A stretch of DNA of 7,597 nucleotides, from NCBI GenBank assembly GCA_024304875.1, contig JAMWZF010000144.1:1-7597 (forward strand). The letters run 5' to 3'. The notes below the pieces were generated by a model. It saw only the letters and a program-made list of their open reading frames with translations. It was not told the DNA's origin and ran no database searches. Within the stretch, counting starts at the first letter, position 1. The number at the start of each line of letters is the position of its first letter. Of this stretch, positions 1-6,813 are shown in pieces. Source of the DNA: Paracoccaceae bacterium. Its GTDB lineage: Bacteria > Pseudomonadota > Alphaproteobacteria > Rhodobacterales > Rhodobacteraceae. Made by a program: the position numbers and the translations under genes.

Positions 1-24
1 GGGCGGGCCAAAAGTCATACTGAC

Positions 25-66
25 GGTTAACCTTGCACTCCGTCCTCCATATCGGCGAGGTTAAGG
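25..66. promoter_or_regulatory. possible operator/promoter region upstream of the TRAP operon
   Basis: The 111-nt leader before the TRAP operon contains a perfect 8-bp palindrome GGTTAACC at 25-32 and a related half-site copy GGTTAAGG at 59-66, with starts 34 bp apart (about three helical turns). The stretch 10-35 is visibly more AT-rich than the surrounding DNA. A TTGCAC at 33-38 could be a -35 hexamer, but no convincing -10 follows at 16-18 bp. A regulator-binding region is a reasonable guess from position and symmetry only; no known operator consensus was recognised and the true promoter may lie before the window start. Confidence 0.22.
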
Positions 67-100
67 GCGTCGCGAAAGACCGAACAGACGACAACGCACA

Positions 101-106
101 GGGAGG
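101..106 (+). promoter_or_regulatory. ribosome binding site supporting a GTG start
   Basis: GGGAGG lies 5 nt before a GTG at 112. No ATG, GTG or TTG follows in frame within the hydrophobic signal-peptide region, so this site decides the GTG start of the TAXI binding protein. Confidence 0.75.
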
Positions 107-111
107 ACAAC

Positions 112-1098
112 GTGCTTCATACATTTCTCAGCGGGCCCAAGGGCCTGATCGGAACGGCGACGGCCCTCGCCATCGGCATCGCCGCCCCGGCGCTGGCGCA
201 GGACCAGCTGTCCATCGCCACCGGCGGCACAGGCGGGGTCTACTACCCGATGGGCGGCGGCCTGGCCGAGGTCATCAACAACCACGTCGAGGGGTACTCG
301 GCCACCGCCGAGGTCACCGGCGCCTCGGTCGAGAACATGGGCCTGATCGCCACCGGCGACGCCGACCTTGCCATCGCGCTGGCCGATACCGTGCAGCAGG
401 CCTACTCCGGCACCGGCCGGTTCGAGGGCCAGCAGCTCGAGATGGTGCGCGGCCTCGGCTCGCTCTACGCCAACATGATCCACATCGTGGCGCTGGAAAG
501 CAGCGGCATCACCTCGCTTCAGGACCTGACCGGCAAGCGCGTGTCGATCGGCGCCCCCGGCTCGGGCACCGAGGTGAACACCAACGCCATCCTCGAGGCC
601 AACGGCATCAGCTACGACGACATCGACGAGCAGCGCCTGAACTTCAACGAGACCGCCGACGCGCTGGCCAACGGCGACATCGACGCCGGCTTCTGGTCGG
701 TGGGCGCGCCGACCTCGTCGATCCTGAACCTCTCGACCACCCAGGACATCGTCATCATCGCCCTGACCGAAGAGGAACTGGCGGCGGCGGCGGAGGCCGA
801 TCCGACCTTCACCACCACCACCCTGCCCGGCGGCTCCTACACCGGCGTGGACGAGGACATCACCGTCCTCGGCATCCCGAACGTGCTGGTCGTCTCCTCC
901 GAGATGTCGGACGATCTCGCCTACGAGATCACCAAGGCCATGTTCGACAACATCGCCGAGATGCAGGCCGTCCACCCGGCGGCGAACGAGACCACGGTCG
1001 AGTTCTCGCTGTCGGCGACCCCGGTGCCGCTGCACCCCGGCGCGATCCGCTACTTCGAGGAAACCGGCGCCGAGATCCCGGACCGCCTGCGTCCATGA
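112..1098 (+). CDS. TAXI-family TRAP transporter solute-binding protein
   Basis: This is the periplasmic receptor of a TRAP transporter, which binds the solute and delivers it to the membrane permease encoded two genes downstream. The 328-residue product starts at GTG with a good ribosome site. It has a signal peptide (hydrophobic about residues 11-28, likely cleavage after ALA at 27-29). The mature protein carries TAXI-family hallmarks: a glycine-rich N-terminal segment with TGGTGGVYYPMGGG at 37-50, a GKRVSIGAPGSGTE motif at 141-154, and a C-terminal PLHPGAIRYFEE at 306-317. Length is normal for the family. It is first in a tight operon and its TGA overlaps the ATG of the DUF1850 gene. TAXI receptors are reported for organic acids and amino acids such as glutamate, but many are uncharacterised; the ligand cannot be read from this sequence. 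Family assignment is secure, substrate is unknown. Confidence 0.93.
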   Translation: MLHTFLSGPKGLIGTATALAIGIAAPALAQDQLSIATGGTGGVYYPMGGGLAEVINNHVEGYSATAEVTGASVENMGLIATGDADLAIALADTVQQAYSGTGRFEGQQLEMVRGLGSLYANMIHIVALESSGITSLQDLTGKRVSIGAPGSGTEVNTNAILEANGISYDDIDEQRLNFNETADALANGDIDAGFWSVGAPTSSILNLSTTQDIVIIALTEEELAAAAEADPTFTTTTLPGGSYTGVDEDITVLGIPNVLVVSSEMSDDLAYEITKAMFDNIAEMQAVHPAANETTVEFSLSATPVPLHPGAIRYFEETGAEIPDRLRP

Positions 1099-1559
1099 CA
1101 CCCCGGATGAGAGGGGGGCCGCTGGCCCTCCTCCTGTCCGTTCTCGCCACGGCCGCCCCGGCGGGCAGCCTTGTCGCGACCGATGAGGCGGGCGCGGAGA
1201 TCGCCCGCTTCGACGTGGCGGAGGGCGCCGGCTGGTGCGTGCTGTGGAACCATTCGGTGCAGGGCTTTCCCGTGACGGACTGCTACGAGAACCGGGAGGG
1301 CCGGATGGTCCTGACCCGCTCGCGCCAACCCGACTTCGCCGCCGGTCTGGGGCATATCCCGGGCCGGGGTCAGCAGGTGTCGGACGGGCAAGGCGGCTAC
1401 TGGATCCTCGGCATCGACGAGCCCGTGCCCGGCAACGCCTACGTGCTGCGCCCCGGCGCGGGGCCGGTCGATCATCGTTTGCAGGTGGGCGACCGGACCG
1501 TGTCGCTCTCCGCCGTCGCGGCCCGCCAGCGGGTGCGCATCGAACTTCGGAAGGACTAG
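1095..1559 (+). CDS. DUF1850 exported protein, TRAP-TAXI accessory
   Basis: This 154-residue protein resembles the DUF1850 family, which is commonly encoded between TAXI receptors and fused TRAP permeases; its role is unknown. The ATG overlaps the upstream stop (ATGA), implying translational coupling; a second in-frame ATG at 1107 (residue 5) is an alternative start. Residues about 6-23 form a hydrophobic signal sequence ending APA. The body shows the family-like core WNHSVQGFPVTDCYE at 51-65, followed by beta-rich sequence to the C-terminus. It has only two cysteines, C48 and C63, flanking the core; in an exported protein they could form a disulfide (inference). The next gene starts 3 nt after its stop, so it is co-transcribed with the transporter. 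Family call rests on motif and gene order. Confidence 0.85.
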   Translation: MTPRMRGGPLALLLSVLATAAPAGSLVATDEAGAEIARFDVAEGAGWCVLWNHSVQGFPVTDCYENREGRMVLTRSRQPDFAAGLGHIPGRGQQVSDGQGGYWILGIDEPVPGNAYVLRPGAGPVDHRLQVGDRTVSLSAVAARQRVRIELRKD

Positions 1560-1562
1560 GGC

Positions 1563-3548
1563 ATGGCGACGGATACCGAGGTTCCTGTCGAGATCCACCC
1601 GCAGCCGCGCCTCGTGCTGCGCGTCATCATGGTCCTCGGGATCGCGCTCTCGCTGTTCCAGCTCTACGCCGCCGGGGTCCAGCCCCTCGGCCTGTTCTAC
1701 CAGCGGCCGATCCACCTCGGCTTCATCCTCGTCCTCTGTTTCCTGATCTATCCCGCCTTCGGCCGGGACCGTCCGCGCGGGGCCCTCGGCTGGGCCATCG
1801 ACGCGCCGCTGATCGTGGCCTCGGTCGTCGTGGGCGCCTGGCTGCCGATCAACATCGACACCATCGCCAACCAGATTTTCCCCCGCGACATCGACGTCTG
1901 GATCGGGGTGCTGACCATGGTCGTCGTGCTGGAGGGCGCGCGGCGGGCGGTGGGCCTCGGAATGACGATCATCGGCGTGGTCTTCATCCTCTACGCCTTT
2001 GCGGGCAACCGGGGCGCCCTGCCCTTCATGTCCGACTGGATGCCCGGCATCCTGAACCACCGGGGCTACACGCTGGAGCGGCTGTCGAGCCAGATGACCC
2101 TGGGCGCGGAGGGGATCTTCGGCATCCCGCTGGGGGTCGCGGCCACCTTCGTCTTCATCTTCGTGCTGTTCGGCGCCTTCCTGGAAGTCACCGGCGCCGG
2201 AAAGTTCTTCATCGACCTGGCCTATGCCGCGACCGGGCGGCAGCGGGGCGGGCCTGCGAAGGCGGCCGTGATCGCCTCGGCCGGGATGGGCTCGATCTCG
2301 GGCTCGGCCATTGCCAACGTTGTCACCACCGGCGCCTTCACCATCCCGCTGATGAAGAAGCTGGGCTACAAGCCCGCGCAGGCCGGCGGGATCGAGGCCG
2401 CGGCCTCCACCGGCGGGCAGATCATGCCGCCGCTGATGGGCGCCGGCGCGTTCCTGATGAGCGAGTTCACGCGGGTTCCTTACGTCGACATCGTCCTCGT
2501 CTCGATCTTCCCGGCAGTGCTCTACTTCGGGATCGTCTACCTGCTGGTCCACATCGCCGCCGTGAAGCAGGGGATGACCGGCATGACCGGCGCCGACCTC
2601 CCGCGCACCCGCGAGGTGCTGGCCGAGGGTTGGCATTTCCTCTTGCCCCTTGTCCTGCTGGTCGCGCTTCTGGTGGCGGGCTATTCGCCCATGCGCGTCG
2701 GCTTCTACGCCATCGTCTCCATCGGCGTGGCGGCGGCGGCGCGGGCGCTCTGGACCTACCTCACCACCGGTCCGACCGGGGCGGGCTTCGTCGCGCTTGT
2801 CCGCCGGGGGATCGAGCTGACGCTCGAGGCGCTGGAGCTGGGCGCGCGGAACGCCGTCGCCGTGTCGATGGCCTGCGCGGTGGCGGGGATCATCGTCGGG
2901 GTCGTCGGACTCACGGGCCTCGGCCTCAAGTTCTCGGCCATGATGATCGCGTTTTCGGGCGGCAACCTGCTGCTCGCCCTGATCCTCGTCGTGATCGCCT
3001 CCCTGATCCTCGGCATGGGGCTGCCGGTGACGGCGGCCTACATCGTGCTGATCATCCTCGTCGGCCCGGCGCTGACCGAGGAATTCGGCGTGCCGCTGCT
3101 GATCGCGCACCTCGTGGTGTTCTGGTACTCGCAGGACAGCAACGTGACGCCCCCCGTGGCGCTGGCGGGCTTCGCGGGCGCGGCCATCGCCGGGTCGAAA
3201 CCGATGGAGACCAGCATCCAGGCGTGGAAATACGCCAAGGGCCTCTACCTGATCCCGCTGTTCTTCGTCTACAACCCCGAGATCATCCTCGGCGGCCCCG
3301 TCGCTTACGTGATCTTCAGCGGCGCCATCGCGATCATCGGCCTTGCCGCCTTCGCGGCGGTGCTGGAAGGGTTCCTGTTCCGGCCGATGCAAATCTGGAT
3401 GCGCCTGCTGCTGCTGCCGGGGATCGTGGCCCTGTTCTGGCCGGATTTCCGGGTCGAGGTCGCTGGGGCGACGCTGGTCGTCGCCCTGCTGGCTCTCAAC
3501 TGGGTGCAGGCGCGGCGGGACCCGGGCCCCACCGCCTTCGCGACCTGA
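1563..3548 (+). CDS. TRAP transporter permease, fused 4TM/12TM subunits
   Basis: This 661-residue integral membrane protein fuses the small (DctQ-like, 4TM) and large (DctM-like, 12TM) TRAP subunits, the usual form in TAXI systems. It drives secondary, typically sodium-coupled, uptake of the solute delivered by the receptor. Residues about 17-145 hold the first membrane helices (Q-like part). The M-like part carries two inverted-repeat signatures: SGSAIANVVTTGAFTIP at 246-262 with GGIEAAASTGGQIMPP at 275-290, and GMGLPVTAAYI at 484-494 with DSNVTPPVALAGFAGA at 525-540. These helical-hairpin regions are where substrate and ions bind in this superfamily. The C-terminal helices from about 565 resemble the extra tail seen in TAXI-type permeases. 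The ATG has a GGAAGGA site at 1549-1555 overlapping the end of the DUF1850 gene. It is the last gene of the operon and ends 4 nt from the convergent dioxygenase gene. Confidence 0.95.
   Translation: MATDTEVPVEIHPQPRLVLRVIMVLGIALSLFQLYAAGVQPLGLFYQRPIHLGFILVLCFLIYPAFGRDRPRGALGWAIDAPLIVASVVVGAWLPINIDTIANQIFPRDIDVWIGVLTMVVVLEGARRAVGLGMTIIGVVFILYAFAGNRGALPFMSDWMPGILNHRGYTLERLSSQMTLGAEGIFGIPLGVAATFVFIFVLFGAFLEVTGAGKFFIDLAYAATGRQRGGPAKAAVIASAGMGSISGSAIANVVTTGAFTIPLMKKLGYKPAQAGGIEAAASTGGQIMPPLMGAGAFLMSEFTRVPYVDIVLVSIFPAVLYFGIVYLLVHIAAVKQGMTGMTGADLPRTREVLAEGWHFLLPLVLLVALLVAGYSPMRVGFYAIVSIGVAAAARALWTYLTTGPTGAGFVALVRRGIELTLEALELGARNAVAVSMACAVAGIIVGVVGLTGLGLKFSAMMIAFSGGNLLLALILVVIASLILGMGLPVTAAYIVLIILVGPALTEEFGVPLLIAHLVVFWYSQDSNVTPPVALAGFAGAAIAGSKPMETSIQAWKYAKGLYLIPLFFVYNPEIILGGPVAYVIFSGAIAIIGLAAFAAVLEGFLFRPMQIWMRLLLLPGIVALFWPDFRVEVAGATLVVALLALNWVQARRDPGPTAFAT
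2574..2591 (+). repeat. two-copy 9-bp tandem repeat inside the TRAP permease
   Basis: ATGACCGGC is repeated twice exactly and head to tail, encoding Met-Thr-Gly twice (residues 338-343) in a predicted loop of the permease. It keeps the reading frame and is probably a minor duplication of no functional importance. Confidence 0.6.
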
Positions 3549-3552
3549 GCGG

Positions 3553-4434
3553 TCAGCCCTTGGCCAGCACGAAGTCGTGCTCGACCTCGTAGAACGGGCC
3601 GTCGAAGCCGGCGTCCTTGATCCGGGCGGCGTCGTCGATTGGCTGGAAGGTGGCCATGAGGCTTTCCTTCACGCCGAAGACCGCGTCGGAGTGGATGTAG
3701 GGATCGTCCGGGTCGAAGATGTGGGTCACCAGCGTCTCGAAGCCGTCGGCCTCGATGATGTAGTGCAGGTGCGCCGGGCGATAGGGGTGCCGGCCGAGGG
3801 AGGCCAGCAGCTTGCCCACCGGGCCGTCGTCGGGGATCGGGTAGTACTTGGGCTTGACCCCCTTGAACCAGTATTCGCCCGCCTCGTTCGACCGGAACAC
3901 GCCGCGCAGGTTGAAGTCGGGCTGAAGGCCCTTCTGCTGCACGTCGTAGAAGCCTTCGTCGTTGGCCTGCCAGACGTCGATCTTCGCCCCGGCGATCGGA
4001 TTGCCCTCGATGTCGAGGATGCGGCCCCTGACCAGCATCGGCTCGCCCTTCTGGTCGAGGCAGATGTCGTCGCCCAGCGCCCGTTCCGGCGCGTCATCGA
4101 CGTGGAAGGGCCCGAGGACGGTGGATTCCGAGGCGCCCGAGGGTTTGCGGTTGTTGATCGCGTCCACCAGCATCGACACGCCGAGCACGTCGGAGAGCAG
4201 GATGAACTCCTGCCGCCAGTCGTTGCACATGTGGCCGGTGTCGGTGAGGAAGAGGATCGCTTTCATCCATTCGTCCTGGGTCGGCTCGATCTCCTTCACG
4301 GCAGCGTGGAGGTGGCGGGTGATGACCTCCATCACCTGCCTAAGCCGGGCGTCCTCGGCCTTCTGGTTGCGCGAGACGACGACCTCGGCCGAGCTCTCCT
4401 CGGTGAAATAGCCCTGTTCGGCGGCATCGCTCAT
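3553..4434 (-). CDS. intradiol ring-cleavage dioxygenase, probably hydroxyquinol 1,2-dioxygenase
   Basis: This cytoplasmic Fe(III) enzyme inserts O2 between two adjacent ring hydroxyls. Hydroxyquinol would give maleylacetate; catechol would give cis,cis-muconate. The 293-residue length is typical of hydroxyquinol 1,2-dioxygenases. Residues about 20-95 form the helical N-terminal dimerisation domain, followed by STVLGPFHVDDAP at 104-116 and the beta-rich catalytic domain. The four iron ligands are all recognisable: Y163 (in EGFYDVQQ), Y198 (in KYYPIPDDGP), H222 and H224 (in RPAHLHY), plus the conserved active-site arginine R219. The YDVQ and YPIPDDGP forms fit hydroxyquinol or chlorocatechol enzymes better than plain catechol enzymes. 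The start has GAGGA 7 nt upstream, overlapping the stop codon of the hydroxylase gene, with only 10 nt between the genes. Substrate choice is inference; intradiol family membership is secure. Confidence 0.9.
   Translation of the reverse strand: MSDAAEQGYFTEESSAEVVVSRNQKAEDARLRQVMEVITRHLHAAVKEIEPTQDEWMKAILFLTDTGHMCNDWRQEFILLSDVLGVSMLVDAINNRKPSGASESTVLGPFHVDDAPERALGDDICLDQKGEPMLVRGRILDIEGNPIAGAKIDVWQANDEGFYDVQQKGLQPDFNLRGVFRSNEAGEYWFKGVKPKYYPIPDDGPVGKLLASLGRHPYRPAHLHYIIEADGFETLVTHIFDPDDPYIHSDAVFGVKESLMATFQPIDDAARIKDAGFDGPFYEVEHDFVLAKG
3566..3581. terminator. perfect inverted repeat near the convergent gene ends, possible terminator
   Basis: AGCACGA / AG / TCGTGCT is a perfect 7-bp-arm inverted repeat 18 nt past the stop of the TRAP permease and inside the last codons of the dioxygenase gene. 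As RNA it would form a 5-6 bp stem with a 4-6 nt loop. No T-run follows on either strand, so an intrinsic terminator is doubtful. It is the best candidate for ending or stabilising the + strand transcript, but could be chance codon use. Confidence 0.22.
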
Positions 4435-4444
4435 GTCGGGGTCC

Positions 4445-6208
4445 TCATTCGGCGGTGGGTTGCAGGATGGCGGTCAGCACGCGGCGCAGTTCGGCCTCGG
4501 GGTCGCCGGGCATCTCCTTGGCCCGGTAGCAGACGTGCTGGTCGGGGCGGGTCATCACGGCGCCGGTGTCGGTGGTCTCGCGCAGGCGCGACCAGTCGCC
4601 GAGGTGGTCCTCGATGGGGCGGCGGGGGCCGATGACGTGGACGTCGATGGTGATCCCGGTGTCCTTGGCGACGGTCTTCGCCGCCTCGGCCCAGGCCTCG
4701 CCGCCGATGCCGGTGAAGATCGCCCAGCGGCCCTTGCCGCAGAGATCGAGCGTGGACACCTTCGTCCCGTCCGCCTTGTAGAGCCAGCAGTGCGGCAGCC
4801 GCGCGCCGGGCCAGGTGGTCGGCTGGTAGTGCAGCTCGGCGTCGCGCTCGAAGCCGGGATCGGGCTGGCCGTCCTTCACCACCGCGCCGCTGTCGTAGCG
4901 CTGGTTCATCTCGACGCCGTGGCAGTCGAACTCGTATTTCTTGAACTCGATCGCCTTGCGCAGCGCCTCCCGCTGCGCCTCGGCCGCAGCGCCCGTCTGG
5001 TCGCGCTTGTCCATGTTGGCCTGCATGACCTCGGGGTCGGTGCTGTCGGTGAGGCCGAGGGCCTCGAAGATCGGGCCGAATTCGCCGATGGACTGGTTGG
5101 CGCGGGTGACGATCTGCTTGGCGATGGGGGCGCGCTCGGCGGAATAGCTCTCCAGCAGCCCCGGCCCCGCCTGCCCCTTCAGGACGTGCGCCAGCTTCCA
5201 GGCGAGGTTGTAGGCGTCCTGGATCGAGGTGTTGGAGCCGAGGCCGTTCGACGGCGGATGCCGGTGCGCGGCGTCGCCCATGATGAACACACGGGTCGTC
5301 TGCATGTGCGTCGCGTACATGTTGTTCACGGTCCAGGTGTTGGCCGAGAGAAGCTCGATCTCAAGCTCCGGGTCGCCGACCAGCTGGCGGGCCACCTCGG
5401 TCGCCATCGCCTCGTCCACCACCGGGGCGGGTTCGTTGATGTCGTAGCCCCAGACGATCAGCCATTCGTTCCACGGCCGCACCATGCGGACGAGGCCCAT
5501 TCCGATGCCGCCCACGTTCGCGCCGGGCTGCATGACCCAGTAGAGGACGGAGGGGCGGTGGGCGACGTACTTGGTCAGATCGGCGCGGAACAGGATGTTC
5601 ATCGACCCGCCGACGCCCATCTGCCCCTCGAAGGGCAGGCCGCAGGTCTCGGCCACGCCCGAATTGCCGCCGTCGGCGCCGACGAGGTATTTGGAGCGGA
5701 TCTCGAACTCGCGGCCCGTCAGGCGGTCGCGGCACTTGGTGGTGACGCCATCGGCATCCTCTTCATGCGAGACGTATTCCGTCTGCATCCGCGCCTGCGT
5801 CCCGCGCGAGCAGGCGGTCTTGAACAGGAGCGGCTCCATGAAGGTCTGCGGCAGGTCGTTCATCTGGGTGGGGGACGAGCGGATATGCTCCGCCCGGCTT
5901 TCGGGCGCATTGCCCCAGGACAGCATCCGGCCCAGTTCCTCCCCGGCGAGGCTTTCGCAGAAGACGTTGTTGCCCATCAGGTCGCCCTCGGTGGCGTGCA
6001 TGTAGGCCTCGTCCTCGACCTCGCGGCCGAGGTCGCGCAGCACCTCCATCGTGCGCTGGTTGGTGATATGGGCGCGCGGCGTATTGGCGAGCCAGCGGTA
6101 GCGGTTGATCGCCACGTTCTCGATCCCGTAGGTGGACAGAAGCGCCGCCGTGGCGCTGCCCGCGGGACCCGTCCCCACGATCAGGACGTCCGTTTCAATC
6201 TCGGCCAT
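4445..6208 (-). CDS. FAD-dependent aromatic hydroxylase, TfdB/PheA-type
   Basis: This 587-residue cytoplasmic class A flavoprotein monooxygenase uses NAD(P)H and O2 to hydroxylate a phenolic ring ortho to an existing hydroxyl. FAD-binding motifs are GTGPAG at 12-17, the DG motif around D179-G180, and GDAAHRHPP at 311-319. The sequence strongly resembles 2,4-dichlorophenol 6-monooxygenase (TfdB) throughout, including PRAHITNQRTMEVLRDLG at 44-61, YVAHRPSVLYWVMQPG at 214-229, NGLGSNTSIQD at 321-331 and HGVEMNQRYDS at 430-440. Residues from about 465 form the thioredoxin-like C-terminal dimerisation domain of phenol hydroxylases (LCGKGRWAIFTGIGGEAW at 489-506). The start has GGGAGG at 6216-6221, 7 nt upstream. 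Being 10 nt before an intradiol dioxygenase gene, it most likely makes that enzyme's substrate: resorcinol to hydroxyquinol, or a (chloro)phenol to a (chloro)catechol. Flavoprotein resorcinol hydroxylases paired with hydroxyquinol dioxygenases are known in actinobacteria. Exact substrate is unresolved. Confidence 0.92.
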   Translation of the reverse strand: MAEIETDVLIVGTGPAGSATAALLSTYGIENVAINRYRWLANTPRAHITNQRTMEVLRDLGREVEDEAYMHATEGDLMGNNVFCESLAGEELGRMLSWGNAPESRAEHIRSSPTQMNDLPQTFMEPLLFKTACSRGTQARMQTEYVSHEEDADGVTTKCRDRLTGREFEIRSKYLVGADGGNSGVAETCGLPFEGQMGVGGSMNILFRADLTKYVAHRPSVLYWVMQPGANVGGIGMGLVRMVRPWNEWLIVWGYDINEPAPVVDEAMATEVARQLVGDPELEIELLSANTWTVNNMYATHMQTTRVFIMGDAAHRHPPSNGLGSNTSIQDAYNLAWKLAHVLKGQAGPGLLESYSAERAPIAKQIVTRANQSIGEFGPIFEALGLTDSTDPEVMQANMDKRDQTGAAAEAQREALRKAIEFKKYEFDCHGVEMNQRYDSGAVVKDGQPDPGFERDAELHYQPTTWPGARLPHCWLYKADGTKVSTLDLCGKGRWAIFTGIGGEAWAEAAKTVAKDTGITIDVHVIGPRRPIEDHLGDWSRLRETTDTGAVMTRPDQHVCYRAKEMPGDPEAELRRVLTAILQPTAE

Positions 6209-6230
6209 GTGCTTGCCTCCCTGTCAGCCG

Positions 6231-6243
6231 CGCGCCCGGCGCG
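6231..6243. other. small GC hairpin in the intergenic gap before the hydroxylase gene
   Basis: CGCGC / CCG / GCGCG, read on the + strand, is an inverted repeat with 5-bp arms and a 3-nt loop. It fills much of the 37-nt gap between the stop of the NTF2-like gene and the ribosome site of the hydroxylase gene. It could mark an mRNA processing or stability site inside the operon. It is short and lies in GC-rich DNA where such symmetry arises easily. Confidence 0.2.
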
Positions 6244-6245
6244 TG

Positions 6246-6782
6246 TTATGCCTGGATCCAGTCGTAGCGGGCGGTGTCCTGCCCGGCGTAGTCCGGATCG
6301 AGATAGATGAAGAGCCGGGCGATCTGCCCGTCCCTTACGGTGAAGCAGTCGCAGAACCGCCCCGCGCCCCAGTCGGGATCGCCGGCCACCCAGTCGCCGT
6401 CGCGGTGCGAGCCTTCCGAGGTGCCCTCGACCGCGAAACTGTCGGTCCCGGTCATGTACCAGGTGAAGCCGTCGTAATGGTGCGTGATCCCTTTCAGGGT
6501 GCCGCCCACGTCGGTGAACATCTGCACCACCTGCTCCTTGCCTTTGGCCACGCCCCATTTGGGGAAATAGACCTCGGCGTCCTCGGTGAAGTGGTCGAAG
6601 AGGCCGAGCCCCGTGGTGGGCGACACGCCGCCCGCGTCGAGGGCCTTGAGGTAGCTCTCGGCGATGGCCTTGCGCGCCTCCTCGGCGTCGTCCTGCGCGG
6701 CGGCGGGGGCGGCAAGCCCGGCGCCGAGCGCCATGCCCCCGGCCAGAACGGCGCGGCGGTTCGTCTTGTTCTCTTCCGTCAT
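6246..6782 (-). CDS. Tat-exported NTF2/SnoaL-like protein of unknown function
   Basis: This 178-residue protein combines a twin-arginine signal (NRRAVLAGG, R9-R10, then a hydrophobic stretch ending PAAA at 26-29 before Q30) with a single NTF2/SnoaL-like cone-barrel domain. The domain runs from EARKAIAESYLKALDAGG at 35-52, through DHFTEDAEVYFPKWGVAKG at 63-81, to CFTVRDGQIARLFIYLD at 146-162; the last segment is the typical closing strand of the fold. C144 and C146 lie close together in the barrel. The ATG at 6782 is preferred over an in-frame TTG at 6788 because GGGAGG at 6791-6796 is 8 nt from the ATG but too close to the TTG. It sits 31 nt after an ABC permease gene and 37 nt before the hydroxylase gene, so it is probably co-expressed with aromatic catabolism. 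The fold includes isomerases, dehydratases, dioxygenase subunits and ligand binders; no specific activity can be assigned. Confidence 0.85.
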   Translation of the reverse strand: MTEENKTNRRAVLAGGMALGAGLAAPAAAQDDAEEARKAIAESYLKALDAGGVSPTTGLGLFDHFTEDAEVYFPKWGVAKGKEQVVQMFTDVGGTLKGITHHYDGFTWYMTGTDSFAVEGTSEGSHRDGDWVAGDPDWGAGRFCDCFTVRDGQIARLFIYLDPDYAGQDTARYDWIQA

Positions 6783-6790
6783 GTCCAAAT

Positions 6791-6796
6791 CCTCCC
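6791..6796 (-). promoter_or_regulatory. ribosome binding site that fixes the NTF2-like protein start
   Basis: On the minus strand GGGAGG stands 8 nt before the ATG at 6782 and only 2 nt before the in-frame TTG at 6788, which makes the ATG the likely start. Confidence 0.75.
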
Positions 6797-6813
6797 AATT
6801 TGGCGTTGCGACA

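Noticed and set aside
778..835. Triplet-rich stretch (GCG and ACC runs) in the TAXI gene
   Set aside because: It encodes short Ala and Thr runs with ordinary GC-biased codons; too short and imperfect to be a functional repeat.
33..1094. Apparent extension of the DUF1850 frame far upstream through the TAXI gene
   Set aside because: The upstream part is an Arg/His-rich out-of-frame reading of the TAXI gene; the real protein begins at the ATGA overlap at 1095.
1050..3392. 780-residue open frame on the minus strand opposite the TRAP permease
   Set aside because: Composition is extremely rich in Arg, Asp, Glu, His and Gly with no domain-like sequence. It is antisense to a clear membrane protein and is the expected stop-free shadow of GC-biased codons.
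3343..4635. 430-residue plus-strand frame spanning the convergent junction
   Set aside because: It reads the end of the permease in another frame and then runs antisense to the dioxygenase; no recognisable domain.
4433..6310. 625-residue open frame on the plus strand opposite the hydroxylase
   Set aside because: Low-complexity His/Gly/Val/Asp/Ala-rich translation with no motif; the opposite strand encodes a convincing TfdB-type enzyme with all FAD motifs.
6783..6788. TTG start two codons upstream for the NTF2-like protein
   Set aside because: The ribosome site would be only 2 nt away; the ATG at 6782 has normal spacing of 8 nt.
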